The notes beneath the pieces are model-generated. The model saw nothing but the letters and a program-made list of their open reading frames with translations, was not told the origin of the DNA and searched no databases. From the NCBI GenBank assembly GCA_030141605.1, contig JAQGDQ010001015.1, positions 1 to 64,000 of the forward strand: 64,000 nt of DNA, in the 5' to 3' direction. Shown one piece after another: positions 36,894 through 50,100 of the stretch (positions are counted from its first letter, which is position 1; every line of letters begins with the position of its first letter). Made by a program: the position numbers and the translations under genes. The stretch is from Tubiluchus corallicola (Eukaryota > Priapulida > Priapulimorpha > Priapulimorphida > Tubiluchidae).

Positions 36894-39800
36894 TGTGCCT
36901 ATGTTCAAAGTCAAGAGACTTAATATTTCTGGCTCCTTGAAATTAATTTCGTGGAAAAATAGCTGCTGTTTTGAAAGTTTGTGTTTATAAAAAATGAAAT
37001 CAATTTACCTATTTATTCGACAATAGTTGTTGTGTCATTTTGTTTAGTTTACTTTACTTATCACGACCCTTTTTCTCGATAGATAGATCGTGTAGTTTAT
37101 CTAGCCATATCGAGTGATCGTGAATTAATCGTATAGTTTTATAGATTGTGTAGATTGTACAGATTGTATAGATTCGCTTCCTGTTCGCTATAAGGTGATT
37201 GATCGCTTTTCAGTCACCTGACTCCGAGGGCTTTAGTTCAGTCTATCAGGCGGTGATGCTGTCCTTCAAGACTTTCACTTCGACCTTGCGTTGTGAGTGA
37301 AGGTCTTCTTCCCTCAAGTTATCGAGCGTTGCTCCCGCAATTGAGCTTTCTTTAGTACAATGCGAATCTCTCAAGTTCGTATCTAGGATTTAGTGTTGCT
37401 TTACTGTGAATGCTCTTAATTAGACAAGAACTCGTTATCTGCGTTACTACAGTGAACGACTTTATTCGATTACAAATTACACGTTATCTACTAGCTTTTC
37501 TTTACACGATTTGTCCTTATATGCCAGTGGGCGCTTACAACTAGAGTATAGCTCCTAAGAAGATGCTATTCACTTTAAGTAATAACAGTTCGATATGCTG
37601 CACTGAAGGTGCTTAGTACAATGTGAATGCTACAGTTATACAGATTTAGACTCAGATACAAATAAGTTGAAGTCACTTAACTTGTGGATTGACCAATGTA
37701 CCCTTACACTTGGTCAAATCCTGATTGCTTAACGAGACCACGTCGCACCAGTGCTCAGTATTGGCTAAGAATGCAGAATCCAATCCACGCTGGGCTAAAA
37801 CGCTGCTTCTGTCTTCTAAAAGTTTGTCCCGGACACACGGTGTGGTAGCAAGCCACTTGTCAGACTCCCTCGCTCGGTTGGTATGTGACACTCGTGTCGT
37901 GTCACCCCGTTGTGTGCTTTTCGAGTCGCACACCGTCGTATGTAATTATCTAGTCTCTTACCAGAGTTTATATTTCTGAGAGCTGACCTTCGATGATATT
38001 GCACCATATGGCAACATCTGCAGCATCTGCTACCTCCCGTCAAGAGACTTCTGATTTTACAATCAGTAATGACTTCTCTTGAATTCCATCATCTTTTGAG
38101 ATATTCCTACCGTCGTCGGCAAATTTTCAGATTTCTCTCTCTAATGTCGCTGAGCACTGATAGAGACCTTGGCTGCTATCATAAAGTTACTTCTACGCGA
38201 CATCTAAATCGCTCTAGAAGCTCTCTTAATTAGCTCTTACTCTGCATGTATCCATTTAAGACAATAGTGTCTTCCTTAGACAAGACACCTGCATTTCTAT
38301 AACTCCCTAAACAAGACACCTGCATTTCTATAACACGTGTGACAATTCTGTCGCATTAAATTCGGACTACCAGCTGGGTGAGTTTCTCCGTCAACCGTGT
38401 AAATTTATCTCATGAAATCAGGGAGGCGTGAGTTTATCAACTGAATCTAATTCAGCTGATAACTCCATTAATTATCTTCCAAAATACATATTCATAAATT
38501 TATTCACAACAACATAAACAAAAGTAAATTAAAGGGGTAAAAATTTAATTATTTACTCAATTGATCATTTAATTAATTACTTAATTAATTAGCAGCTAAA
38601 CCTTGTCGGCTTAATAATACCTAGACACAAAAAGATGCAAATACTACAGAGAGTTATTGTAAGCATTTTTGTGAAATGCTGCCTGAACATTTTAATGAAG
38701 CGATCACTGATTACGAAGAGTAAGGGAACGCTAACTCTCTTCTCCCAACTCTAATTTCTTATTAAACTTATTCACTTTTTTACTCATTCTATAGTTAAGT
38801 TAATGCAAACACACTAAGACGCCGTTTCCTTTTTTCCTTAAAAACAATCAAATTTCATTTGTAAAACGTGCAGTAGCACTGTAGGCTGTTGATTAAATTT
38901 TGGTATCCGCACTGTACAGGTTCCTAAAGTATAGGCTTTATTTGTGCAAGGTGTTTCGCACACGCATTTAAATTGGAAATAGCCAGTCAAATGCTGTTTT
39001 TATATAAACTTTATTTGTTTTAAATGGTATTATTACCGATTGGAGTTTTCCCTCTGTGCAACAACGGCATCTTATTCGCGCACAGATATACATCTGATTA
39101 TCAAGAAAATAGTGGCGTAGTTAGTTCAAAAACGCAAGTAATACATCAGTTAACACTTAAATTTGAAATATACAAAGCCCACAGAAGTACAGATGCGATG
39201 CCAGATACAATTATCAATGTACATAATCATATTAGTTATGTAATCCTATGATCCCATAATCCTATACACAAGTGTGATAGGCTCAATAATTGGTGCTTAA
39301 ATCGAAAGTCTAAATACAAAATAATTCAGGTTACAAATCAATTACACTTACAATCAATTAGCAAAACGTTTAGCAGACATCACGCAGTTCTGCAAACACT
39401 TTGAAGAGAATGCCTCAGGAATGTATGACCTGCTCTGTATTTATGAAAAATGTTGTTGTAAATGATAGCAGTTTTAGGATTGTCGTGTAATTCTTGAGTT
39501 ATGTACTGATAATAATCGAGTTTGTCCAATAATAGTGCTCTGCATATGTCATGGCATGAATACTAAAAAAAATGGCGAGGAGTCTCAGTGGAATTGTTGC
39601 AGCTGCAGGTCATCGATAATATTCCTGGAAAACAAATCATCTTTTAATTGCGAAAAAGTGGCAATAAAACTATTAGTTGAAGTCTCTTTACTTCGATCAT
39701 CAATATAAGTGGGGCTTACTGATTCAGTACGAACTCCCCATAGGTTCAGCAATCTACTTTTAAAGGCAAATAGAGAAAGGAAAGTTTGACTGTTTTCAAT

Positions 39801-39980
39801 TGGTAAATTATTCCGTTGGTGTATGCCTTTTTTGGAAAAAACTATTATAGAGCTGTCGTGTAGACTTTAAGAGAAACGGGAAGCATAATGGCTGTTGGGA
39901 CGGAATATTTTTAATATTTCAATCAAGTATTGAGGAGCCTAATTATAACATATTTTTTGGATTATTCGATCAGTTTGCAG
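36894..39980. other. Unassigned DNA, partly GC-richer
   Basis: 37040-38460 has higher GC than the surroundings, a run of AGATTGT-like 10-12 bp repeats (37140-37175), a CTATAAGG (37189) followed by TTTTCAGTCA, and a 27-bp direct repeat around ACACCTGCATTTCTATAAC (38283-38332). It may be a decayed LTR element leader, but no protein motif supports that. 38470-39980 shows nothing. Confidence 0.35.
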
Positions 39981-39989
39981 TTCACTCCT

Positions 39990-40560
39990 CATTGCACACC
40001 AAGCATTATGTTAAGATTTTGTTTGGCTCGAACCCTTCATTGGCCCAGACATTAACAACAGTTCGATATGTCACACTTTCAATTCTAACGAAATTTGAAT
40101 TTGAACAACTTGACCAAATCGCATATTCTATAGCAGGTCTAACAAATGCATCATACAAAGTAATTAAGTTACAGGTACATAGATTATATTTTAGTAGGTA
40201 AAGTAAGTTAGAATAACCTGCATACAGCTGCATAATGGCAGATATTTCATCACGCCAGAAACGTCAATGGACGCATAATTGATCCTTGGGGGACTCCTGC
40301 CGCCATGTACTTCCATTCAGAGACAGATGTCAACCGTTTGGTGACAATTATCTAAATAGCTTTTAGCCAGTCTAATAGCGGTCCTCGAATGCCAGCTGCA
40401 TATAGACAAGTTGAAAGACACTTCCATCATTCCAAACTCGACAGAATGCTTTGGATACATCTAATTGTTTACTTTTAGCTTGAAATTTACAAATCTTTTG
40501 TTGTTGTCGCCCCTTTCTGTTTGCAACTTTTCTTGTCATGTAGATATTTAGTAATATTTT
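39990..40560 (-). pseudogene. LINE reverse transcriptase remnant
   Basis: Minus-strand translation gives LDVSKAFCRVWNDG (motif A with the catalytic Asp, about 40424-40466), then a segment with LSLNGST, and in another frame LYDAFVRPAIEYAIWS (40140-40090). This is the order of Jockey/CR1-like elements, with several stops and a deletion of the YxDD region. Confidence 0.65.
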
Positions 40561-40602
40561 CTTCAGAAATTAACTCAGTTTTTATCATTCCAGCTTGTCA
40601 TT

Positions 40603-40875
40603 ACGGGTGGCAGAGTTTTTAAGGTAATGGACTGTGGGTGCTACTTTGCTGACAGCCCGTGTTCGAATCTTACGACCGCCTGTATTGGCGCACACAATGT
40701 TTTATCTGTGTTTATTATTTGTGGCACAAAGTTGTTGAACATAACCCGTGTAACATTATTTGTAGACCTGTGTTTAGGTGAATAATGTTATGTTTGATTT
40801 GTTTTACTGTTCCTGATGAAGCACAGTGTACGTGAAACACGTGGAAGATATTAATAAAGATGTCTGTGAAATATA
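40603..40875 (+). mobile_element. tRNA-derived SINE
   Basis: The tRNA-like head (40603-40680) has an A-box-like GGTGGCAGAGTTTTTAAGG and a near-perfect B box GTTCGAATC at 40661-40669, giving an internal RNA polymerase III promoter. A body follows with TTCCTGATGAAGCACAG and CGTGAAACACGTGG (40810-40845), resembling conserved central domains of animal SINEs, and a TTAATAAAG-type tail. This matches the general plan of mollusc and other metazoan tRNA-SINEs. The family name was not determined. Confidence 0.7.
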
Positions 40876-40979
40876 ATTAACGTAAAACCATTGAGTTTAT
40901 TTACATTGTTCTCTGCTTAAGCTTCAAAACTTCAATATGGCATAGAAAATTCAGAAAAGTGATACTCAGTTGTCAAAGC

Positions 40980-43590
40980 TTAGGATTAAAACTAATTATG
41001 ACACCTTTTCTTTCCTCATTTCTTCCTCCAATCTCAAACAATGACTGCAAACCTACTTTCTTGGGTAATTAAAGTAAACTGTAAAGTTGCACTAAAGTAA
41101 ACTGTCAAATACATAACTGTTATAAACCATTAGGTAAATAACTAGATGGAAACAGATTATTGATGATATGACGCAATTGGAGGGACCGAATTATTAGTAT
41201 TAGTACAGCAAACATTGAACAGTTTCAATAACATCATGTTTGTAAGTGAAAATCTTCGTTGTTTATCATTCCTATCACATAGTCGGCTTTTGGATTAAAA
41301 GACTTTAAAAGGTTCTTAATCTAAAATTCACCCGAAATGATAGGCAGTATATTAAATTGTGTCGTATTTGCAGTTACCTAGAATCACCTGATAAAACATT
41401 ATGTAGGCTTATAATACACAGCATCTCACATGATTCGTACGTCATGGAGGCTTGAAAGTGTTTCAGGAAGTGCAGTTCGCCGTGGTCATGAAACAAAAAA
41501 AAATTACAAAACATTCATTGTTTACCCGAAGGTTTCGTATGTAAAATTTTCCAGACCAATCACCGTGCTTAAATTCAATTGTGAATTTCTTCAACGTAAT
41601 GTCTTCAAGCCAGTAGTGAAAAAGCTGATGAAAGATGCTATGGCAACAGTAATTATTATGTACTGAGAAAACACAGTGCGTTAAATGCGACCCAGATGGA
41701 GCAATGCATTCCTCAGTTAAAGCACAAGTCAACCAAGGTGTGATGACCCTGATCTTGCATTTCCTATAGGGGAATCAAAGAGGGGCATGCGGCGTTAGTT
41801 TTACATCTCATAACAGAAGGGGGCTAGTATGATAGTCACTAAATGTATTGAATCAGATCGGCCTAAGGCGGATGTTAAAAATACGGGAGACTGTGGCCTA
41901 TTTGCACTCCATACGCTAATGGATCTGAAGAGAAAGAAAGCAGACATTAAAATAATTAATCAAACAATTTAATCATCAACAAATCCAAATTCAGTTTGAC
42001 AAAAGTTCAGTAATAACAAAGATATAGCAATATTGACAAAGCTTATGGTTAGTAGGGTAAATACGTTTGCATGAAGTTCATGTCTGCCCACTACGTACTG
42101 GCTTCATTTCTAGATATATAACATATTCACTTATCAAACCATTAATCATATAACATCCTTTAATTACCGAACTACTAATCATACAATTTTAACATTTTTC
42201 CGATTCTCTTTACTCACCTTTTGTTTCCTCATTTACTCCTCCAATCTCAGCCAGAGACTGCAGACCTACTTGCTTGAAAGGCATTAAAGTAAACTGTCAA
42301 ATACACAACTGTTGTGAACCTTTAGGTAATTCCAAATAGATGGAAACAGAAAAGAAATGTCTGTGAATCTTTGCAGAACAGATTTTGTAAAAAGACTCTG
42401 CTTGTGCTATTTTTTAATTAATGTGCTTCATTAAAAGAAATTGTTTTCTTCGTACCAGAATAAAACAAGAACTGAACTTTAGTTTAAACTTACTTTTGAA
42501 CAATCAAAATGTTCACTGTTTATGTCAAAAGAAATGGGAAACTAGAAGTCACACGCCACGCAATCACATGAAGTCTAACGAATTGATATTTTTTGAAGTT
42601 TAGTGATTATGACATTATCTGTTTTGATTTTGATGTTTCTCAGTATATTGACCTGCACATCTGAACTTATTAATTTTCCCAAGTCCTATCATTATGCAAA
42701 GTTTGGTTATTATAGCTTCTTCCACTGTGTGAACAGGTAATCACAGAGAGTTTCGACTAAACGACATACTCGCACTCTGACAACTGACGGCAAATGCAAC
42801 AAGTTTTCTTTGAGGTGTTTAAACTACTCTAACGCTTTTGGAGGGGTCGAATTAGCAGAATTGATGAGAAAGTAGTATAGCAAATGTTGAACAGTTTCAA
42901 TAAAATCATGTTTCTAAGTGAAAATCTTTAGTAATTTCGTTGGTTATCATTCCTATCACAGAGTCAGCTTTAGGATTAAAAGTCGTCAAAAGGTTCTTAT
43001 TCTAAAATTCACCCGAAATGATAGGCAGTATATTAAATTTGTCATATTTGCATTCCCTAAAATCACCTGGTAAAACATTCTGTAGGCTTATAATACACAG
43101 CATCTCACATGATTCGTACGTCATGGAGGTTTGAAAGTGTTTGTGGAAGTGCAGTTCGCCGTGGTCATAAAACAAAAGGATTACAAAACATTAATTGTTT
43201 ACCCGAAAGTTTCGTATGTAACATCTTCCAGACCAATCACCGTGCTTAAATTAAATTGTGAGCTTCTTCAACGTCATGTCTTTAAGCCTTACAGAAGGGA
43301 GCTAGTATCATAGACACTAAATGTACGGATGCTGATATGGCCTAAGGCGGATGTTAAAAATACAGGGGATTATGGTCTATTTGCACTCTATACACTAATG
43401 GATCTGAAGAAAAAGAAAGATCAAATGGCAGACATTAAAATAATTAATCAAACAATTTAATCATCAACAAATTCCAAAGTGATTCAGTTTAACAAAAGTT
43501 CAGTAATAACAAATATAGCAATATTGACAAAGCTTTGGGTTAGTAGGGTATAAACGTTTGCATAAAGTTTACGTCTGCCCACTATGTATC
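40980..43590 (+). repeat. Direct duplication of more than 1 kb
   Basis: Copy 1 about 40980-42105, copy 2 about 42215-43590. Shared: TTAAAGTAAACTGTCAAATAC, GATAGGCAGTATATTAAATT, CACATGATTCGTACGTCATGG, GACCAATCACCGTGCTTAAAT, GGCGGATGTTAAAAATAC and ATAGCAATATTGACAAAGCTT. Copy 2 has about 490 bp extra after GATGGAAACAG (42350-42840) and lacks the 41610-41800 segment. Divergence looks around 10%. No supported genes. Confidence 0.75.
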
Positions 43591-44808
43591 TAGGATTTTT
43601 GGAACACCTTTCCTTTAAAGCGAACAGTTTGTAGAACGGTAGCAATACGTCGTAATATAACCTCTGCATTTGAATACAGTTCTGATTCCAAACTTCGTCA
43701 GAGAAACTACCAATTAGTCTTTACCCAGCAAGTAGCATCGAAGAACATTAGGCTAGTACACGTGATGTTTACGTTATCAGTGCGACGTTAGTTACGATCG
43801 CAACAAAAGCGAAAAGTACCTGTTACCACCCTGGATGTGGTTCTGTAGTAGGTCGATCTATCTGTCATTCAGTGGCAAACTCCACTACTGCAGATTGCAA
43901 GACAGTATCTCTGGGAAAACTCTGGTTGACGACTACAGGTTACACCAACTAGGCTATCACAGTATCACCATGTACATTACACACCATATCTTGTGTGAAA
44001 CTTTCTAGTACAGCATTTCTCCTCAAAAACTTATAACGTCACAGAGACGAGTAAACGACCTTTCTCGTTCTGTGTCAAGTTGCTGTCTATCTCTAAACAG
44101 TGTTGAACGCAGTTCATCGAGAAGCCACTCGCTTAAACAGCTATAATTTTATTCACCTGTGCACTATCGTTAACCTTGACTTAGCCACTGAATTACAGCT
44201 GCGATAGGGCAGACAAGAGTGGGTCAGACGGAATCCAAAAGGGGGTTTGTTAGTAGGTGCCTACATCCTAACAAAATATCAATAATTAACAATACAATTA
44301 ACTATCGCTGCCAGTAGCTAAATATCGTACATATCAATTAATAAAACATGAAGTGTGAATGGGGCTTAATGTTGCATAAGCATAATGTGAGAACTATTAA
44401 ATGTATACATCACTAAATCACGAATCCATTTTCTATTATGAACCAGAATGGTTCCGTCGTGTGCACCAATGAGTTCGTTTGCTTCAAAAAAGTCCACAAA
44501 AAACAATGGCTGACTTTGACAGCGATTTTCTCAAGATTATGTTTCTCAGTGCGCAGCCTGTACCTCAACTTCAATGTAGATAGATTCAGCTTAGAAATAA
44601 CATAGAGCGATGAACTTGGCATCAAAATGATTCTCACGAAATGGAGATTCATGATATGTGAATAACTAGAAATGTTTAATTGTCGACATATGGTCGATTT
44701 TGCTATGAAAGCACATAATTATTTGTGTTAGTACAATATCTGAAGAAGATTAAGCAAACAGTACATATAAAATACCATTAGGATGAGGGTAATGGTTCGT
44801 GTACAACC
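43591..44808. other. Unassigned DNA downstream of the fucosyltransferase
   Basis: 43690-44280 is GC-richer and ends in AAAAGGGGG followed by TTTGTTAGTAGGTGCC and CCTAACAAAA, which looks like a polypurine tract next to an LTR-like terminus. No coding motif confirms it. 44281-44808 would include the 3' UTR of the fucosyltransferase. Confidence 0.3.
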
Positions 44809-45978
44809 TTATTGTCTCTGTACCTCGATGCAATTTCCTTTCTTCACCCACCAGTCTTGTATGTTGTACGTTTTTGCTGGTTCACTCGGATTATTCAGTT
44901 TTTTACACAAATAGCAGAAGCTTCGATTTGCGTCTCTTGCTATAGAATAATTCTGCTTCCAGGCAAAATATTGTGAATAAGCAGCGTCATTCTTATCCAA
45001 ATACAAGAGGTATTCGGCAAGTTTTTTAGCTGAGTCAAAATCTGCTGTATTGATTACTGAATGTGGTGGGGTTAACTTTGTGTAATCAGCACCACCTCTC
45101 ACTACGGGAATCACATTGCTGAACATTAACCTGTTATAAACTTTCTCTGTAATATAGTCACGACAGTAAGAATTTTCAAATGACAAATAAAATTTATAGT
45201 CGCGTTTTAACATCTTATCACAATAACGGCCTTTTTTCGGACATGTTAGGTTGCCACATTCGCCATATACATCAACAGAGATGTATTTCTGTAACTCTTT
45301 GGCATATTCCATTCGCCCAGTATAATCGGCGTCGCAGTTGCTTACAAACCAAGCCACTAGTTTTGTCTTTCCTCTAGCGTAATTTTTAACAATCTTAACG
45401 CGAGGTGAAGCACGTAAGACAACTTTTCCATGGACGCGAGGAATATCAGAATCAAGACGATAAGTCATCGTCCAGTTAAAAATGTCATTTAAGTGCGACA
45501 AATCTGGGATTTTTCCCTTTGTGTTGGGAAACATTTTGAATGGCGTTTCGCACAAAAAGAAAACCCATCTTTGTCCAGGTGGTCGGTAAACAGGGAAAGG
45601 AGTAAGATTGCTGTCTTCTGTATTTCTCATGTGCACAATAACCGCATCACTTTCATTCAAGCGAGACTTGTCATTTGTTGTTTCACAATTTCTATCCCGC
45701 ACGTCACACATTTCAAAAGGCTTACTTCCTTTTCCAAAATCAAAAAAATCATCCCTGTGGAACTTATTCCAAAACAAAACTAATTTCCGGGTAGCTGAAA
45801 CTGTTAAGTCACTAGTGAAGGAACTTCTGTATTTATAATAGCTTTCAACTTTTTCTAATGTGCGGTTAAAACGTCTCACGTGAAGTAAGGGTGGATTTAT
45901 GGTCCATGAATTATACAAGACAGCCATTGTTAAAGTAAAAATAGCACTTGTGACTATAGGAATTTTTTTCGTACTCAT
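44809..45978 (-). CDS. Alpha-1,3-fucosyltransferase (GT10), intact
   Basis: 389 residues from ATG at 45978, single exon. Short cytoplasmic start (MSTKK), a membrane anchor at about residues 6-24, a stem, then the catalytic region, as in Golgi type II glycosyltransferases. GT10 hallmarks: FNWTMTYRLDSDI at 167-179, VAWFVSNC at 208-215, and the donor-binding segment YKFYLSFENSYCRDYITEKV at 261-280, then NVIPVVRGG. Several N-glycosylation sequons (residues 38, 108, 124, 168, 243, 343, 351) and a Cys-rich C-terminus. Family knowledge: transfers fucose from GDP-fucose to GlcNAc in alpha-1,3 linkage on glycoproteins, inverting. Length is normal, with no frame damage. Acceptor specificity cannot be read from the sequence. 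A TTATTAG 15 nt before the ATG might be the acceptor of a 5' UTR intron. Confidence 0.95.
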   Translation of the reverse strand: MSTKKIPIVTSAIFTLTMAVLYNSWTINPPLLHVRRFNRTLEKVESYYKYRSSFTSDLTVSATRKLVLFWNKFHRDDFFDFGKGSKPFEMCDVRDRNCETTNDKSRLNESDAVIVHMRNTEDSNLTPFPVYRPPGQRWVFFLCETPFKMFPNTKGKIPDLSHLNDIFNWTMTYRLDSDIPRVHGKVVLRASPRVKIVKNYARGKTKLVAWFVSNCDADYTGRMEYAKELQKYISVDVYGECGNLTCPKKGRYCDKMLKRDYKFYLSFENSYCRDYITEKVYNRLMFSNVIPVVRGGADYTKLTPPHSVINTADFDSAKKLAEYLLYLDKNDAAYSQYFAWKQNYSIARDANRSFCYLCKKLNNPSEPAKTYNIQDWWVKKGNCIEVQRQ

Positions 45979-46727
45979 AGTTTTATTGTTCTAATAACAG
46001 GTGTTGTGAAACGACATAAAAGATCCTTCAATGTGTTTAGTAAAAACGTACATGCCTATAAATTAGGTCTTTTAGTCTAGCAGCATCTAGCAACTCCAAT
46101 AGTATATAAATTGGCCCATTTTGCCTATGAATCTATGTGCGCGATTTGTGCACGAATACTTCTGTACTCTATCCAAATTCATTACGCGTATGCAGTAACA
46201 CTTCTAGCTGATTTTGCATGAAACTTATTAAGCACCGTGCACCATGCAGAACACGACCTATTCTGCCCTGACAGAGCAGAGCTACTAAATTGCAAATTTG
46301 GCTATTTTACTTTAGTTTATGGCGCACATTTCTATCAAGGTCGCAAAGGCATATATGCTTGAATTTAGTCTAAATCAAGATGTCACAAAATAGTTTATCT
46401 GAAATATGCCCTTGACGCGGTAAGGCCAAAAAACGCAAGTTAGAACTAAGCAGTTTAGTCATTGGTTTATGGATGCGTCAACTGTAATGATGAAGAACTG
46501 AACTTGAGTATTCTGATTCAAGAGAAGATTTGTAAAAAGTAAATTTGTAACGATTCTTTCTGGTATTTTTACAATAAATTTCAGAACATGGGAAATAGAA
46601 TTAATCTCACTGGTGACTAGGAAGTCTCAGTAAGAACATATAGGCTTTATTATGCCAAATACGACATTTTCCCATGGGAGAAAATGTGGGAAAAAAGAGT
46701 TTGTCTTGTATAGTGTCTGTAACATGA

Positions 46728-46728
<1 letters not shown>
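45979..46728. other. Upstream region of the fucosyltransferase
   Basis: AT-rich DNA that should contain the promoter or a 5' UTR intron. No convincing TATA or initiator stands out, and there is no polymerase-like coding here, so the remainder of the polymerase-like gene is not on this side of the LINE. Confidence 0.4.

Positions 46729-46729
<1 letters not shown>

Positions 46730-46769
<40 letters not shown>
46730..46769. repeat. (AT)n run at the LINE 3' end
   Basis: 40 bp of AT dinucleotides directly after the element's AATAAAGAATTAA (minus strand). Probably the 3' tail of the LINE rather than an independent microsatellite. Confidence 0.85.
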
Positions 46770-46771
<2 letters not shown>

Positions 46772-47101
46772 TTCTTTATTTGTCATAAAAACGGTTCCCT
46801 CATTATAATAAAATTGAGTTAGCCTCAGCGTAATGTTAAAATAACAACACTGTTCAAGACAAATGCGTCCGGTGCATACTAAAAAAAACTAAAGTGCAAA
46901 CTACATACAATATAATGAACATCTTTACAAATACCATATTAAAATATTTTCACAAACAATTATAGGAAAGTACATTAAATTTTACATTACATAGTGCACA
47001 CTATTTATACATTTAACATTACGAAACACGAAACTAACATAACACGTTTTACATTACATATTTTTTTTTAAAAAAATTTCATTTTTAATCATTATATGGA
47101 G

Positions 47102-50100
47102 TCAGGGGCGAGGGTATATGAAAGTTGAGTCTGTGTAATTAGTATCAGATGCACAATGTGGAAGTTGAAACCTGTTATATTGATATTCTTTTAATTTCTT
47201 TTTAAAGTGGTGGAGAGATTCTATTTGTTTTATTTCACTGGGTAGTAAGTTCCATAAATGTATGGCCTGTTTTGATATAGAGCTATTTCCAAATTTATTG
47301 TTTACTGTAATTTGCTTTAAATTGTATGTTCTAGTGTTCAATGTGGTATCAGGAATAAATGCTAAGGGATTGTTTATAAATGGAATGCTCAGTTTATTTA
47401 TATATTTATAAAGAAATATCAGTGTTTTGTAATCTCGATAGGCTTCTAATATTGGTATTTTTGTGGACGTTCTTAAGCTTGTTGCAGAAGCAGCATGTTG
47501 TTTAGCAGTTTTGTTAGAGTAGCCATGAATTAATCTAAGTGCGTAGTTTTGCATTGTATTTAGTTTTCTAAAGTTTTCATATTTAACGTTTTGAAGTAAA
47601 GTGCAACCATATAGATAATGTGGTAATATTAGACTTTTGTAGATGAGAATTTTTGTTTTCTTGGTTAGATGGCCTCTGGTTTGGCGTAAGAATGTCGTGC
47701 TTAATGCCATCTTGTTGTGTATTTGATGAAACTGTTCAACCAAGTGAGTTTATTATGGACATTAATGCCTAAAAATTTTACAGTTTTTGCTTGTTCTATG
47801 GAACAGTCACCTACTTTTAGTGTTGCATTAGAAGTAATGTCATTTGATTTGGGTGATATTACCATAAATTCTGTCTTATCATCATTCATTTTTAAACCAA
47901 AATAGTTAAATGCTGCATTTATATTTGTTATGTCTTTTTCTAGATTATTTTTTGATGTTAGAAAGTCTGCGTGTGCTGTATAGAGTGTTGTATCATCGGC
48001 ATATTGTGTTAAGTCTGAATTATGTAAAACTAAATGAATTTTATTAACGTATAAACAAAAGAGTAATGGACCTAATATCGTACCTTGTGGGATGCCTCTC
48101 TGTGGTGTGTCCCATGTTGAAAAAGTGTGTTTGTTCAGCTTGACTCTTTGTTTTCTATTGTGTAGGTAATTATTAATTAGTTTGAGAGAAGTATAATCGA
48201 ATCCTAGTTGGCGTAAGTTGTCTAGTAGTAAATTGTGATCGAGGCTGTCAAAAGCTTTACTTAGATCTAGAAATGCTGCTGTTATATATTTATTTTTATT
48301 TAAGTTGTAACGCCACTTTTCAGTGGTATCAATTATCGCGTCTATTGTAGAATGTAGTTTTCTAAAACCAAATTGATGATTTGACAGTAACTTATTATTT
48401 TCAATGTAATGGTTTATTTGGTTGTAGATAACTCTTTCAAATACTTTGGCTAGTACGTGCACTACTGAGATTGGTCTGTAGTTTTTAGCATCATCTTTAG
48501 CATCTTTCTTGTGTATTGGAGTTATGTTTGCTTGTTTACACACTGTGGAAATTCTGAGCGCATTAAGACTTGGTTTGTGATATATGTTAGATGAGGAGTA
48601 ATGATGCTGGCACAGTCTTTTAAGATCTTTATTGGCATGTCTGAGGGTCCACTTCCTTTATTTATATTTAAACTGTTTAATATTCTAAAGATGTTCTATT
48701 CAGTGACGCTAGTAAATGAGAAAGTGGATTGTATTACTGATTGGTTTTTGTATATATTGTGTATATTTGCATTATGTTGGCGTGGCAAGTTGTCAAATTT
48801 TCCGAGATTGATAAATGTGGAGTTTAATTTGTTAGCAATGTCAACTGGATCAGATATCATACTGTCATTTTCTCGTAAACTATTTATTTGTAATTGATCG
48901 TTTCTGTATCTGTTAAGTACGTCATTAATTAAACGCCATTTTTGTTTAGGTGTAGTTGCATCATTGCATTTATTAATATAATATTTATTTTTGAGTTTCC
49001 TGTTGTAGCTATTAAATTTATTTCGTGCCTTTTTGTAATTATTGTAATTGATTTTACCTTTTAAATGTAAATATGTTCTATATAATTCATTTTTATTGTG
49101 TCTTAGCCTTGCGAGTTCTGTATCCGCCCAAGGGCAAGCAGATTTTGCATTAAATTGCTGCTGATGTATTTTAACTTTTTATATGGTGCATAGATATCCA
49201 GGCAGTATTCCATATTATTTATTAGTGTGTTTATTTGTATGTCAATGTCAGTCATTGTGTAAATATTACTCCAGTTCAATTTGGTTAAAGTATCTTGAAA
49301 TATATCTTTATTATATGTAGAATAATCTCTGACTGTTTTCCAGACTGTGCCTGTATTGTTTTTGGTTGGTTTTGTTTTGTCTACTATTATTATAAAATCA
49401 TGATCAGAATAATCACACGAGAAGTTTTCTTGTACTTGGAAATTGTCTTTAGCGTTTGAGATAAAGTGGTCTATGGTAGTAGATGATGTTTTAGTGATTC
49501 TTGTGGGTTTATTACTTGCGTTTAGTATTTGCGTGTTATATTGGTCCAAGACTTCTTTACACTTTTTACACTGAGCAGTATTTGTTGCATTAATATCGAT
49601 ATTAAAATCCCCCATTAATAAAACTGGTTGATTTTCAAGTACAGCACGTTCAAGTTCAATTTCAAAATGTTTTAGAAAAGTCTTATATTTTTGATTTGGT
49701 GGCTTATAAATGACACCTACAATGTAGTTTTCGATATTGTACCAAATTGATTCTATTTTGTTAGTTTTAATTCCTTTGGCTTCGTTAAATGACATGTGTT
49801 TTGGGATGTACATTGCAACCCCTCCTCCACGTTTATGTGTGGGACGGTCTCAACGTATGAGTGTATGATGAGGCAGTTGTATGGAGGCACTAGGTATTTG
49901 TTTGTGTAGCCAAGTTTCGGTTATTCCAACGACTAAATTTTCAGAAGAACGAACTGTGTCTTTAAGCAATGCATGTTTTTTTGTCAGACTTTGTATATTG
50001 ATACATAGAAATTTCAAATTCTTTTTATGTTTTTGCATAAAATCTGCCAGCTCTAGATCCATGTGGTTTTGTGTGGGGGTTTGATTTAAGGGACCTGGAT

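Noticed and set aside
37140-37200. Short AGATTGT repeats as a centromere-like or origin signal
   Set aside because: Only four to five imperfect units. Nothing beyond simple local slippage is supported.
45180-45838. Plus-strand frames within the fucosyltransferase
   Set aside because: Shadows of an intact conserved gene on the other strand.
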